Assembly (NCBI RefSeq): GCF_025564085.1
Contig: NZ_JAMGZJ010000063.1
Coordinates: 30,427-94,426, forward strand
Source: Silvania confinis
GTDB lineage: Bacteria > Pseudomonadota > Gammaproteobacteria > Enterobacterales > Enterobacteriaceae
DNA: 64,000 nt
Direction of reading: 5' to 3'
Part shown: positions 38,930 to 48,117 of the stretch, one piece after another
Numbering within the stretch: the stretch's first letter is position 1
How the letters are laid out: each line of letters starts with the position of its first letter
Made by a program: the position numbers and the translations under genes
The notes under the pieces: generated by a model
The model's input: the letters and a program-made list of their open reading frames with translations, nothing else
What the model was told of the DNA's origin: nothing
The model's database searches: none

Positions 38930-40344
38930 ATGAACGGAAAATACAAAATCGTTTTAAATCCTTACGATCAAAATAAACTCAGCGCTCTGATTACGCTTGA
39001 TAATCCTCAGGCAATACGCTTCGATTACAGAGTCCAGGGTAAAACAGCCGCTACAGATTTTTTCTATAGCTGTGAAGAGTATACCGTCAATCCCGACATC
39101 GTGGTGGTGGGTTTATATGCCGACGCGATGAATACCGTGACGCTCAATGTGTATACGCAGAACGATGAAAATGAATCATTTGAAATCATGCTTTCAACCG
39201 AGGATCAGGACTATGGTGATATCCCTCTGAACCTTGAGGTGAACATTATTGACCCACTGATGGCGGATAGCACGCTGGGTCAGGGTTGGTTTATTACCAG
39301 CGAAGGAAATGGCTATGACATTAACGGCGATCTCCGCCTCACGGGCCTTTTGCCCTGGATGTATGGCAACCTGAAAATCATCGATAACGCGCTGTGGTCG
39401 GCACGAGCAAGCGAAACCTGGGATCCGGATAAACATGCATTCGCCCCCCGTTTATATCGCATCAATCTGGCCGGTAAGATCGCTCAAACGCTCGCGGCTC
39501 CCGAGGGCTACGGCTTTCATCACGACATTACCACTGACAATAAGGGCAATCTGTTTGTGCTTGGCTCGTTGCTTGATAACTGGAACGATCAACAGAAACT
39601 TGAGTGCATTATCTACAAATTCGATCTCGCAAGTGGGGAACTTCTCTGGCAGCGGGACTACTCGGCTGAGTTTTCAGGCGCGATGGTGTTGGATAATACG
39701 GATACCAACGATGTCCATTTCAACAGCCTTGAATATATCCCCCAGACCAACCAATTGATGGTCAACTCACGCTCCAGCTGCACGATAATCGGGCTAAATA
39801 TCGACACCGGCGATCTGGAATGGATTATCGATAACCCCGAATTCCCTACTCTCGACAGCAATCTCACCTGGCCGTCATCAACGGTGCTGACTTTACCTAC
39901 CCCAACGGTGAGCATGCGGTATTTGTTACGCAGAACCGAAAATATCAGGCCTGGCAGGGAGAAAATAAAGTGGTTGTCTCTCTGTTTAACAACAGATCCT
40001 GCGCGGATGCGCAAGGCACTGAGCTGGTTCGTGATATCGAGTCTGACCCTATTCCTTATACGGAGGCCGAACTGGATTCTCTGCCTACCATTCTGGCCAT
40101 TGATTTAAATGCGCGCACGGTACAGCGGCTGGATCAATTTACTTTTCCGGGTCAGCGCAGCGAGCTGACGTCGTCGGTATTTGAGGTGGGAGAGGATTAT
40201 TACAATGTCTATTTCGGCGCCGAACAGTCGTTCTTTGTCTTCGACACCGATAATAAAATTGGGCTGTCAATATATAATATTGCGACAGGCCTGGGCTATC
40301 GTGGTCGTATTTTTAGCTTCGATGAGTTGCGATCGTTAATCTAA
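38930..40344 (+). pseudogene. Aryl-sulfate sulfotransferase-like gene, frameshifted
   Basis: Resembles PAPS-independent aryl-sulfate sulfotransferases (AssT family), beta-propeller enzymes that move sulfate between phenols through a sulfo-histidine. The first frame (from ATG 38930 behind AAGGAG, 8 bases away) holds an N-terminal strand domain and a propeller with GYGFHHDITTDNKGNLFVLG, matching a family His motif. Similarity leaves that frame near 39850 and resumes one frame over as QSHLAVINGADFTYPNGEHAVFV, ending at 40344. A single-base deletion between 39835 and 39870 explains this; repaired length is about 471 residues. No signal peptide, unlike periplasmic E. coli AssT. A sequencing error cannot be excluded. 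Confidence 0.7.
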
Positions 40345-40352
40345 TTATATTC

Positions 40353-40385
40353 AGCGACAAATAGTGCTTCCTGTTATTTGTCGCT
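40353..40385 (+). terminator. Hairpin after the sulfotransferase gene
   Basis: AGCGACAAATA pairs perfectly with TATTTGTCGCT around an 11-base loop, 9 bases after the stop. No clear T-run. Confidence 0.6.
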
Positions 40386-40503
40386 CTACGCTTTGCTTTA
40401 ACATCTTCCCGTGTAAGCCTGACTTGTGCGGGATAAACATTTCGACAAATACCGTGGTTGCCGCTATTTTGTCCAGCTGACAGATATGCAATACGGAGTC
40501 GTC

Positions 40504-40851
40504 ATGAAGATTTCTCTCCCGGGAGAAGCGCCGGATTACCGTTTCTCGCTGGCAAACGAACGTACTTTTCTGGCATGGATCCGCACTGCGCTGGGATTTC
40601 TGGCTGCGGGCGTCGGGCTCGACCAGTTAGCCCCCGATTTTGCGACGCCGGTTATTCGCCAACTGCTGGCGCTGCTGCTGTGCCTGTTCTCCGGCGGGCT
40701 GGCGATCTACGGCTACCTGCGCTGGCTGCGAAATGAAAAGGCGATGCGCCTGAAAGAGGACTTGCCCTATACCCACAGCCTGCTGATCATCAGCCTGATT
40801 TTGATGGTTGTTGCGGTCATTGTGATGGGACTGGTGCTGTACGGTGGATAG
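40504..40851 (+). CDS. yidH: Inner-membrane protein YidH (DUF202)
   Basis: 115 residues, almost identical in pattern to E. coli YidH. Three membrane segments follow a conserved N-terminal FSLANERTFLAWIRTALGF, the DUF202 signature. Function unknown. The ATG at 40504 gives MKISLPGEAPDYR; the longer upstream frame is not conserved. Overlaps yidG by 8 bases. Confidence 0.93.
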   Translation: MKISLPGEAPDYRFSLANERTFLAWIRTALGFLAAGVGLDQLAPDFATPVIRQLLALLLCLFSGGLAIYGYLRWLRNEKAMRLKEDLPYTHSLLIISLILMVVAVIVMGLVLYGG

Positions 40852-41203
40852 CCGCAAAGCCCGTCGGCTGGCTGACCCCGGTCTGCAGCCGGAACGCACG
40901 TCGCTGGCCTGGTTTCGCACGCTGCTGGGATACGGCGCACTGATGGTGCTGGCGATTAAGCATAACTGGCAGCAGGCGGGCGTGCTGTTCTGGGTCTCGC
41001 TGGGGGTGCTGGCGATTGTGGCCCTGGTGCTCTGGCACTACACCCGCAGCCGTAATCTGATGGACGTCGCGCAGTACGACTTTTCTGCATCTCGATCGGT
41101 GCGTAGTAAATTTATGATCGCCCTCGCAGTGTTATCCCTCGCATTACTGTTTGCTGCTACTCATATTAATCGTCTCATTACTTTTATCAGGGAACTTTCA
41201 TGA
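40844..41203 (+). CDS. yidG: Inner-membrane protein YidG (DUF202)
   Basis: 119 residues, paralogous to YidH: DPGLQPERTSLAWFRTLLGYG is the same signature, again with three membrane segments. GTG start inside the end of yidH, and its TGA overlaps the yidF ATG, so yidHGF is tightly coupled. Function unknown. Confidence 0.92.
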   Translation: MDSRKARRLADPGLQPERTSLAWFRTLLGYGALMVLAIKHNWQQAGVLFWVSLGVLAIVALVLWHYTRSRNLMDVAQYDFSASRSVRSKFMIALAVLSLALLFAATHINRLITFIRELS

Positions 41204-41703
41204 CAGGATGTCATATCAACGCTAAGACGGTGGTGGACCGCCAGAATAGCCTACAGCCAGAGCAGCTGTATCGCGCTCTGCGTGCGCAGGGCACACCGAC
41301 TCTGCAGTTTATCCCGCTACTGGATCACACTAAGCTGGATGCAGTGACGGACCGTCAGTGGGGCACGTTCCTGTCGGCAGTGTTTGATATCTGGGTGTGG
41401 GAGGATATGGGCCGTGTTGTTGTGCCGCTGTTTGATTTGACGCTGGCGGTGTGGCGCGGCGATCTGCCAGCCAGCGCACAGCGGGAGCACACGGCATTAC
41501 CCCCGGAGTGCCAGACCTGCATAGCGCGCCCCTTGTGCAACAGCGAGGGCCAGGTGCAGCGGACAGGCGGCAAAAGTGCACTGTGCGCGGGGTATCTGGC
41601 CTTTTTCAGCCATTCTGCCCCGCATATGCGGGTGATGCGCGATTTAACCCGCCATCACCGTTCGCCGATGGAGCTGATGGCTCTGCTGCACCAGAGCCGT
41701 TAA
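41200..41703 (+). CDS. yidF: YidF-like protein (similar to the C-terminal part of sulfatase maturases)
   Basis: 167 residues (E. coli YidF about 165). It resembles the C-terminal SPASM-like half of anaerobic sulfatase-maturing enzymes, with a Cys cluster CQTCIARPLC and a later Cys in ALCAGYLAFF, but the radical-SAM CxxxCxxC domain is absent. It therefore cannot by itself make formylglycine. Its proximity to a Cys-type sulfatase suggests a helper or a decayed maturase. Overlaps yidG by 4 bases. Confidence 0.8.
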   Translation: MTGCHINAKTVVDRQNSLQPEQLYRALRAQGTPTLQFIPLLDHTKLDAVTDRQWGTFLSAVFDIWVWEDMGRVVVPLFDLTLAVWRGDLPASAQREHTALPPECQTCIARPLCNSEGQVQRTGGKSALCAGYLAFFSHSAPHMRVMRDLTRHHRSPMELMALLHQSR

Positions 41704-41705
41704 GG

Positions 41706-43007
41706 TTACTGCCCCTTCGCCAGATACTTCTCCATCTCATCTTCAGGGACCATGCCGCCGCCGGTTGCCCAAACCAGGTGGGTGGCGTTTTCCAGCGCGT
41801 ACCTGCCGGATGCGGCGATGCGCACCGGGCCGGCCATTCCCGCCAGCGCGGACGGTTCAAGGCGAATATTCTCTTCCTGTGCCAGCCAGCCGAGCATGTC
41901 GTACATGCTCTGATCCGAGAGGGTGTAGAACCCGTCAAGCAGGCGCTCCATCGCGCGGCCGACAAAGCCGGACGCGCGGCCTACCGCCAGACCATCGGCC
42001 GCAGTGAGGTTATCAATCCCTAAGTCCTGAACGGCAATCTGGTCATGCAGGCCGGTATACACCCCCAGCAGCATGCACGGGGAGTGCGTCGGCTCGGCAA
42101 AGATGCAGTGTACGTGGTCGCCAAAGGCCAGCTTCAGTCCAAACGCTACCCCGCCAGGGCCGCCGCCTACGCCGCATGGCAGATAGACAAACAAAGGATG
42201 TTCCGCATCGATCACCCGGCCCTGTTCGGTAAACTGGGCCTTCAGGCGCTCACCCGCCACGGCATAGCCTAAGAACAGAGTGTGGGAGTTTTCATCGTCG
42301 ATAAAGAAGCAGTTCGGATCGCTTTCGGCTGCTTTGCGTCCTTGCTCCACCGCCACGCCGTAATCCTGTTCATACTCCACCACCGTCACCCCGTGGCTGC
42401 GCAGTTTGGCTTTTTTCCACTCGCGGGCGTCGGCCGACATATGCACCGTCACCTTAAAGCCGACGCGGGCGCTGGCGATACCAATGGAAAGTCCAAGATT
42501 GCCGGTTGAACCGACCGCAATGCTGTGGCGGCCAAAGAATTCACGGTATTGCGGCTCCAGCAGTTTGCTGTAGTCATCCTCGAGGGATAACAGCCCGGCG
42601 GCCAGCGCCAGCTTTTCGGCGTGGGCCAGCACTTCATAGATCCCGCCGCGCGCTTTAATCGAGCCTGAAATCGGCAGATGGCTGTCTTTTTTCAGCAGCA
42701 GGGTGCCGGGGATGGTGATGCCCGACTCTTTTTCCAGTCGTGAGTGCATGGTCGGAAGGGCGACCAGCGCGGATTCAATGATGCCGTGATTTTTTGCCGT
42801 TTCCGGGAACGCTTGCGCCAGCCAGGGGGCAAAGCGCGCCAGCCGGGCATGGGCATCATCCACATCCGCCTGCGTTAACCCCACCCACGGCAGCCCTTCG
42901 GCAAGGGAAGTGGCTTTCGGGTTAAACCAGGTCGTCTCTTTCAGGGCGATCAGCTCCTCAACCAGAGGATACTGTGCGACTAAGCTGGTGATGTTTGCGT
43001 TTTCCAT
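41706..43007 (-). CDS. dsdA: D-serine ammonia-lyase (dehydratase)
   Basis: PLP enzyme converting D-serine to pyruvate and ammonia, which detoxifies and uses D-serine; 433 residues (442 in E. coli). The PLP lysine is K118 in SGSIKARGG, with the glycine loop [11 protein letters not shown] and the [12 protein letters not shown] phosphate cup later. Downstream of dsdX in the same transcript; the stop abuts the converging yidF stop with a 2-base gap. In E. coli K-12 dsdCXA lies elsewhere on the chromosome. Confidence 0.96.
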   Translation of the reverse strand: MENANITSLVAQYPLVEELIALKETTWFNPKATSLAEGLPWVGLTQADVDDAHARLARFAPWLAQAFPETAKNHGIIESALVALPTMHSRLEKESGITIPGTLLLKKDSHLPISGSIKARGGIYEVLAHAEKLALAAGLLSLEDDYSKLLEPQYREFFGRHSIAVGSTGNLGLSIGIASARVGFKVTVHMSADAREWKKAKLRSHGVTVVEYEQDYGVAVEQGRKAAESDPNCFFIDDENSHTLFLGYAVAGERLKAQFTEQGRVIDAEHPLFVYLPCGVGGGPGGVAFGLKLAFGDHVHCIFAEPTHSPCMLLGVYTGLHDQIAVQDLGIDNLTAADGLAVGRASGFVGRAMERLLDGFYTLSDQSMYDMLGWLAQEENIRLEPSALAGMAGPVRIAASGRYALENATHLVWATGGGMVPEDEMEKYLAKGQ

Positions 43008-43023
43008 AAAAGTTCTCTTCGCG

Positions 43024-44361
43024 CTAGATAATGAAAGAAAGCAGGAACGTGCCGCCGAGTGCAAGCACCGAGGCGATAAAAGTCGCCGTCGTATAGTATT
43101 TGAAGGTCTCATTCAGGCTGGCGCCGCAGTACTGCTTCACCAGCCAGAACAGTGAGTCGGTGACGATCGTGCAGCCAATGGCCCCGGAACCGATGGCAAT
43201 GGTGATGATCTCCGGGCTGACGTTGGGATACAGCGGCAGCATCGGGGCAACAATCGCCGTCGCCCCCATCATCGCCACCGTGGCAGAGCCGACCGCCGCG
43301 TGCAGGATCAGCGCCACCAGCCAGGCGAGCAGGATCGGGTGCATATGCAGATCCGACAGAATAAGCGCCAGCGTATCGGCTAAGCCACTGGTTTTGAGGA
43401 TCGCGTTAAACGCACCGCCTGCGCCGATAATCAGCAAAATATTGGCGATCGAGCCAAAGCCCTTTTCGGTATGCGTCAGCAGGGTGGCCATCCCCATCTG
43501 TTGACGCAGCCCCAGCAGGTAATAGGCGACAAACACCGCAATAAACATCGCCGTGATCGGGTTGCCGATAAACTCCAGCAGCGTATACAGGGTGCCGGTT
43601 TTCGCCATATTCAGCTCGGCGAGGGTTTTCACCAGCATCAGGCCGATGGGTAGCAGAACCGTAAACAGCGTTGCAGCCAGCGACGGCAGGGTATGCTCTT
43701 CCCGCACGTTCAGGTCTGAAAATTCCACCGGCACGGGTTTGAACGGCAGGCGGTTGCCCAGCAGTTTCAGGAACAGCGGGCCGCCGATCAGGGAGGCCAT
43801 CAGCCCGACCAGCAGGCCATAGACGATTACCGTCCCGACATCGGCGCCCAGCTTATTGGTGACAAACAGCGCTGCCGGGTGCGGCGGCACCACGCAGTGC
43901 ACCGCCATCAGTGCGGTACAGAGCGGGATCGCCAGCTTGAGCAACGACGTGTTGGTCTTTTTAGCGATCGAGAAGGCCAGCGGGATCAGCAGCACCACGC
44001 CCACTTCAACAAACAGCGTGATGCCGCAAATCATCCCCACCAGCACCATAATCACGTCGACAGAGAGCCAGCGGCAGCGCTGAAGGGTCAGGCCAATCCG
44101 CTCTGCCGCCCCGGACACTTCCATCATTTTGCCCAGAATGGTGCCAAGGCCAATGACCGCAGCCAAAAAGCCCAGCGTGCCACCGATGCCGCTCTCAATG
44201 GCGTTAACCATATCCAGCGGGCTCATCCCCATCATGCTGCCGACAAAAAAGCTCGCCAGCAACAGGGCCAGGAACGGGTGGAACTTCAGTTTTACGATAG
44301 TAAACACAATCAGCACGATGCTTGTCAGCAGCGTGGCTACAACCCAGACCGGAGATCCCAT
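43024..44361 (-). CDS. dsdX: D-serine transporter DsdX
   Basis: Gluconate:H+ symporter (GntP) family protein of 445 residues as in E. coli; imports D-serine. About 12 membrane segments, with the [20 protein letters not shown] motif typical of GntP carriers. Sixteen bases upstream of dsdA. Confidence 0.95.
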   Translation of the reverse strand: MGSPVWVVATLLTSIVLIVFTIVKLKFHPFLALLLASFFVGSMMGMSPLDMVNAIESGIGGTLGFLAAVIGLGTILGKMMEVSGAAERIGLTLQRCRWLSVDVIMVLVGMICGITLFVEVGVVLLIPLAFSIAKKTNTSLLKLAIPLCTALMAVHCVVPPHPAALFVTNKLGADVGTVIVYGLLVGLMASLIGGPLFLKLLGNRLPFKPVPVEFSDLNVREEHTLPSLAATLFTVLLPIGLMLVKTLAELNMAKTGTLYTLLEFIGNPITAMFIAVFVAYYLLGLRQQMGMATLLTHTEKGFGSIANILLIIGAGGAFNAILKTSGLADTLALILSDLHMHPILLAWLVALILHAAVGSATVAMMGATAIVAPMLPLYPNVSPEIITIAIGSGAIGCTIVTDSLFWLVKQYCGASLNETFKYYTTATFIASVLALGGTFLLSFII

Positions 44362-44570
44362 ATCTCACCTCACCCTCAAGTAATCTGCGGGTATTGGACG
44401 AAAAAACCGCGCTGGCTGACAAACGATATAAATTGCGGCTCAGGTGAGCCAGATTGAATCAACTGAGTGACACGGCTCTAAAAAATGCCTTTTTAGCCTC
44501 GTTGGTTCACATTTTTTCACCTTTGATCGGTATTCTGACCAGTGAAACAGCGATAAAAATGGTGACGAAG

Positions 44571-45497
44571 ATGAACGAGGGGAATGAGGCGAGGCATCGC
44601 CTGTTGAACGGTTGGCAACTGTCGAAGATGCACACCTTTGAGGTGGCCGCGCGTCACGAGTCATTCGCGCTGGCGGCAGAGGAGCTTTCGATCAGCCCCA
44701 GCGCGGTGAGTCACCGGATGAACCTGCTGGAAGAGGAGTTGGGGATCGCGTTGTTTGTGCGCTCCCATCGCAAAGTGGAGCTGACCCAGGAGGGCAAGCG
44801 CGTTTACTGGACCCTGAAATCGTCGCTGGATACCCTGAATCAGGAGATCCTCGACATCAAAAACCAGGCCCTTTCAGGCACGCTGACCGTCTATTCGCGT
44901 CCGTCTATTGCCCAGTGCTGGCTGGTGCCGATGTTGGGTGACTTTACCCGCCGCTATCCGTCGATCTCACTCACCATCCTGACCGGCAATGATTACGTCA
45001 ATATGCAGCGAACGGGAGTCGATCTGGCACTCTATTTCGACGATATGCCGCCGACTCAGCTCGCGCACCACTTTTTAATGGACGAAGCGATACTGCCCGT
45101 CTGCACACCGGACTATGCCCGCGAGCACCAGTTGCTTGCCAGCCCCGATAACCTGCGTCACTGCACTTTGCTGCACGACAGGCAAGCCTGGAGCAATGAT
45201 TCCGGCACCGACGAGTGGTTTAGCTGGGCGCAACATTTTGCGGTGAACCTGCCGCCATCGTCGGGGATTGGTTTTGATCGTTCTGATTTAGCGGTGATGG
45301 CCGCCATCAACCATGTCGGCGTGGCGATGGGGCGGAAACGGCTGGTGCAAAAGCGCCTCGATCGCGGGGAGCTGATCGCGCCATTTGGCGAGCAGGCGCT
45401 GAAATGCCACCAGCACTATTACGTATCGACCCTGTCCGGGCGTCAGTGGCCAAAAATCGATGCCTTCATCCACTGGCTTAAAGAAAAGACGGCCTGA
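44571..45497 (+). CDS. dsdC: D-serine operon activator DsdC (LysR family)
   Basis: 308-residue LysR-type activator of dsdXA in response to D-serine. The helix-turn-helix is at about 24-50 (SFALAAEELSISPSAVSHRMNLLEEEL). Start choice: ATG 44571 puts RLLNGWQLSKMHTF at the same distance from the N-terminus as in E. coli; earlier in-frame ATGs at 44559 and upstream lack ribosome-binding sites. Divergent from dsdX. Its stop directly abuts the emrD stop. Confidence 0.93.
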   Translation: MNEGNEARHRLLNGWQLSKMHTFEVAARHESFALAAEELSISPSAVSHRMNLLEEELGIALFVRSHRKVELTQEGKRVYWTLKSSLDTLNQEILDIKNQALSGTLTVYSRPSIAQCWLVPMLGDFTRRYPSISLTILTGNDYVNMQRTGVDLALYFDDMPPTQLAHHFLMDEAILPVCTPDYAREHQLLASPDNLRHCTLLHDRQAWSNDSGTDEWFSWAQHFAVNLPPSSGIGFDRSDLAVMAAINHVGVAMGRKRLVQKRLDRGELIAPFGEQALKCHQHYYVSTLSGRQWPKIDAFIHWLKEKTA

Positions 45498-46682
45498 TTA
45501 CACCGCCTGCTCGTGATGCGAAACGCGGGAGGCCAGCGGCAGCCAGCACAGCAAAATTAACAGGCCCATTAGCGTCATCAGTAAGCCAAGGCTTGCCTGT
45601 CCGTTTTGCGGCAGCATTGCGGAGAGCCAGGCCAGCGCCCCGGAGACGATATTCTGCAGGCCACCGACCAGCGCCCCGGCGGTGCCTGCGAGGAACGGGA
45701 ACGGCTCCATTGCGCCGCTGGTTGCCAGCGGGAACAGCATCCCCGCGCCAAAGAAGAACAGCGCTGCCGGGATCAGCAGGGTCCAGACGGTCATCACCCC
45801 AAATAGGCCAGGGATCCACATCGTTACCCCCGCCAGCAGACAGCTCACTACCGCCTGCCACATCAGGGTAGAAAAGCGTTTACTGGCGCGTCCGGCAAAC
45901 CATGCGCCGAAAAACGCCGCCGGGATCGGCAGTATAAACAGCATACTCACCACCATACTGCTGAGGCCGAGCCCAGCCCCCAACAGCACCCCGGAGCAGG
46001 CCTCGAACACCGCGATGCCCGCCAGGCCGCCGATCAGCATCAGCACGTAACAGGTAAAATCCCCGTTGCCGAACAGAATTTTGTAGCTGGTCAGCAGCTT
46101 AGTGCGCGGCGCATCCGCTGGCCGGGTTTCCGGCATCCAGCGCGCCATGCTGACGGTGACGATCGCGCACAGCACCAGCAGGAAGCCGTAGCAGGCGCGC
46201 CAAGACCACACCGTATCCAGCAGGCCGCCGATCAGCGGTGCCAGCAGCGGACTGACCAGAATGCCCATGTTCAGCAGGCTGTTGGCATGACGAAGCTGGC
46301 TGCCCTGATACATATCCCGCGGCAGGGTGCGGGCCATCACGCCACCCACCCCGGTGCCGACACCCTGCAGGGCGCTGGCGGCAATCAACATGCTCAGGCT
46401 ATGGGTGGTCATCGCAATGACAGTGGCGATCATGAAAATGGTCATGCCCACGAGGATCACCGGCCGGCGACCGACGCGATCCGACAGCGGGCCGTAGAAC
46501 AGCTGCGACACGCCATAGGTCAGCAGATAGGCCGCCATCACGCTCTGGACCGCCCCTTCGCGCACCTGCAGTTCCTTCGCCATATCGGCAATGGCCGGGA
46601 TATAGATGGTCTGCGCCATCTGCCCGACGGCGACCAGCAGGACCAACATTAAGAGTAAATTAACGTTCCGTTGTTTTTTCAT
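45498..46682 (-). CDS. emrD: Multidrug efflux MFS transporter EmrD
   Basis: Inner-membrane MFS exporter of amphipathic compounds; 394 residues, as in E. coli, about 12 membrane segments. Motif A GPLSDRVGRRPVIL and the TM5 motif segment LLNMGILVSPLLAPLIGG are seen. Converges on dsdC with no intervening base and no terminator. Confidence 0.95.
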   Translation of the reverse strand: MKKQRNVNLLLMLVLLVAVGQMAQTIYIPAIADMAKELQVREGAVQSVMAAYLLTYGVSQLFYGPLSDRVGRRPVILVGMTIFMIATVIAMTTHSLSMLIAASALQGVGTGVGGVMARTLPRDMYQGSQLRHANSLLNMGILVSPLLAPLIGGLLDTVWSWRACYGFLLVLCAIVTVSMARWMPETRPADAPRTKLLTSYKILFGNGDFTCYVLMLIGGLAGIAVFEACSGVLLGAGLGLSSMVVSMLFILPIPAAFFGAWFAGRASKRFSTLMWQAVVSCLLAGVTMWIPGLFGVMTVWTLLIPAALFFFGAGMLFPLATSGAMEPFPFLAGTAGALVGGLQNIVSGALAWLSAMLPQNGQASLGLLMTLMGLLILLCWLPLASRVSHHEQAV

Positions 46683-46890
46683 GTCGCTGAATATGTTCTT
46701 AAATTATTGAGATAAAGAATAAGTCACTGCCTGTGGCGCAAAAGGCGGGGTGAATCTACCACAGTGGGATGACAAATTAAGCATTGCGTGGATCAATGGA
46801 AGAGGGCAAAAAGGCAGGATTAATAAACAAGATCGGCAACTAAAGTTGCCACGCATTAGACCTGGCGTAGCGTTTGTGACCAGCACCCTG

Positions 46891-46963
46891 GTTGACGTAA
46901 CTCAGTGTGCTTTGCGGGCACCAGCCGCAAACACTGCAAAAAAACCCGCTCGGCGTTTTTTTA
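46891..46963 (+). ncRNA. istR: IstR-1-like small RNA
   Basis: GTTGACGTAACTCAGTGTGC at 46891 continues TTTGCGGGCACC, matching the 5' region of E. coli IstR-1, the antisense regulator of the tisB toxin mRNA. A TTTGCGG/CCGCAAA hairpin follows and the RNA would end at a terminator (CCCGCTCGGCG then seven T). It lies between emrD and ilvB on the ilvB strand, exactly as in E. coli. No TisB peptide is visible in the 200 bases toward emrD. Identification rests on recalled sequence. Confidence 0.6.
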
Positions 46964-47208
46964 TTTTCTGATCTCAGCAAAAAAATGCCTGTTGAATTAT
47001 TAGCAAGTCAACGACACCCAATGCGTAAATTAATATAAGCTATCCATACCCCGTATATAAATAAACGTGTATCGTGCATAACCGTTATAAATAATAACTG
47101 GCTAACTTATTTCTTATATGAATATCTATCTTAATCAATCTCATTGGTTTGAATTACCCGGCTTTTCAATGTATATATCTATAACCGTAAATACTGTATG
47201 GATACATT
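46964..47208. other. AT-rich gap before the hcp cassette
   Basis: 245 bases of low-GC sequence with no gene that I can support. It may hold the cassette's promoter, but no clear sigma-70 match was found. Confidence 0.5.
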
Positions 47209-47922
47209 ATGCAAGCATCTGATTATTTAAAGATGAATTTCCAAAGTGACAGGCAGTTGGCTATTTATGGACAGCAAGGGGTTGCAGGGATATGGAAAGC
47301 ATTAAAGGGGATCGGCTCTGATATTTACTCAGGCGTGGAGCGTGTAAGTTGGTACTCATCATGCGTAATCCCCATCTATCATGATGCATGTGATGAGCTT
47401 CTTGCAGAAGAAAAGAGAATGTATCTCTCTATTATGTCTCTTTATCGTTATCACGATGTCATTGCACACATGCTCTATCTTTATTTTGAACATGTTATTA
47501 CCGATGCTGAAAATGGAAATGAACAACATCGCGTTCGTAAAATGGATTCAAAAGTAACCGGGCTTGTTAGAAGCATACCTACAAGCAAGGCAGCGCGTTT
47601 AGCTATAGCATGGGGGCTGGCAAAATCCCTTTCCGAATCTGGCCTACTCTCAGAAATCGTCATCGAACGCCTTGCTCGCCGCGTACCTAACGTCGTGATG
47701 GCACTGCAACTGATTGGCACGGAACAGAAGTGCGCTCTTGCTGCCCGTCGCCTGAAAACGTTGGACCCTGAGTATTACGCTACCCTCTATGCCGCACAAC
47801 TGGAGATGCTTTACTACTTTTCTGAGCCTTTCCTGTCTGAACTCATTACGAAAGTGCAAATGGGATTCTATAAGGATTTCGAGGAAATTTCTAACGACTT
47901 AAAGGACAAGGAGCATGTTTAA
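47209..47922 (+). CDS. Protein of unknown function, first gene of an orphan hcp cassette (possible effector)
   Basis: 237 residues, not recognised. Mostly helical in appearance. A Gly-rich start of a helix (GIWKALKGIGSDIYSGVE) and a central stretch (SKAARLAIAWGLAKSLSESGLLSEIVIERL) with alternating hydrophobic and small residues could insert in membranes. No signal peptide and no catalytic motif recognised. Codon and base use are AT-richer than the surrounding genes, suggesting transfer. The start ATG has only a weak GGAT nearby. Its end overlaps the next gene by 8 bases and an hcp follows, so a type VI effector is plausible (inference); a chaperone or adaptor is an alternative. Confidence 0.7.
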   Translation: MQASDYLKMNFQSDRQLAIYGQQGVAGIWKALKGIGSDIYSGVERVSWYSSCVIPIYHDACDELLAEEKRMYLSIMSLYRYHDVIAHMLYLYFEHVITDAENGNEQHRVRKMDSKVTGLVRSIPTSKAARLAIAWGLAKSLSESGLLSEIVIERLARRVPNVVMALQLIGTEQKCALAARRLKTLDPEYYATLYAAQLEMLYYFSEPFLSELITKVQMGFYKDFEEISNDLKDKEHV

Positions 47923-48097
47923 GAGTCTGCTATCAATTCTATTTTCAGATATTTTATTCCCTGTTTATATTTTTGCGTGCGCCTCTTTGTTTCTGTGGTT
48001 GGTGCCCGACCACTGGGTATTACTCACGTTCATCGCTATCGTAGTGTTTATTATTGTTCATCCGATAATTTTCGGCCGATTTGATAAGTACGATTGA
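47915..48097 (+). CDS. Small two-helix membrane protein (possible immunity protein)
   Basis: 60 residues, nearly all hydrophobic: one segment at about 10-29 (ILFPVYIFACASLFLWLV) and another at about 34-52 (VLLTFIAIVVFIIVHPIIF), ending in charged GRFDKYD. The ATG lies inside the end of the preceding gene and just after AAGGAG, so translation is coupled. Size, topology and position suit an inner-membrane immunity protein against a membrane-active effector, by analogy with colicin systems. No family recognised. Confidence 0.7.
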   Translation: MFKSLLSILFSDILFPVYIFACASLFLWLVPDHWVLLTFIAIVVFIIVHPIIFGRFDKYD

Positions 48098-48117
48098 ATA
48101 TTAAAAAAGGAGTTTTT

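Noticed and set aside
46704..46886. 60-codon leftward frame in the place expected for tisB
   Set aside because: Not TisB-like: Cys/Pro-rich, no single hydrophobic helix of about 29 residues, no LexA box upstream.
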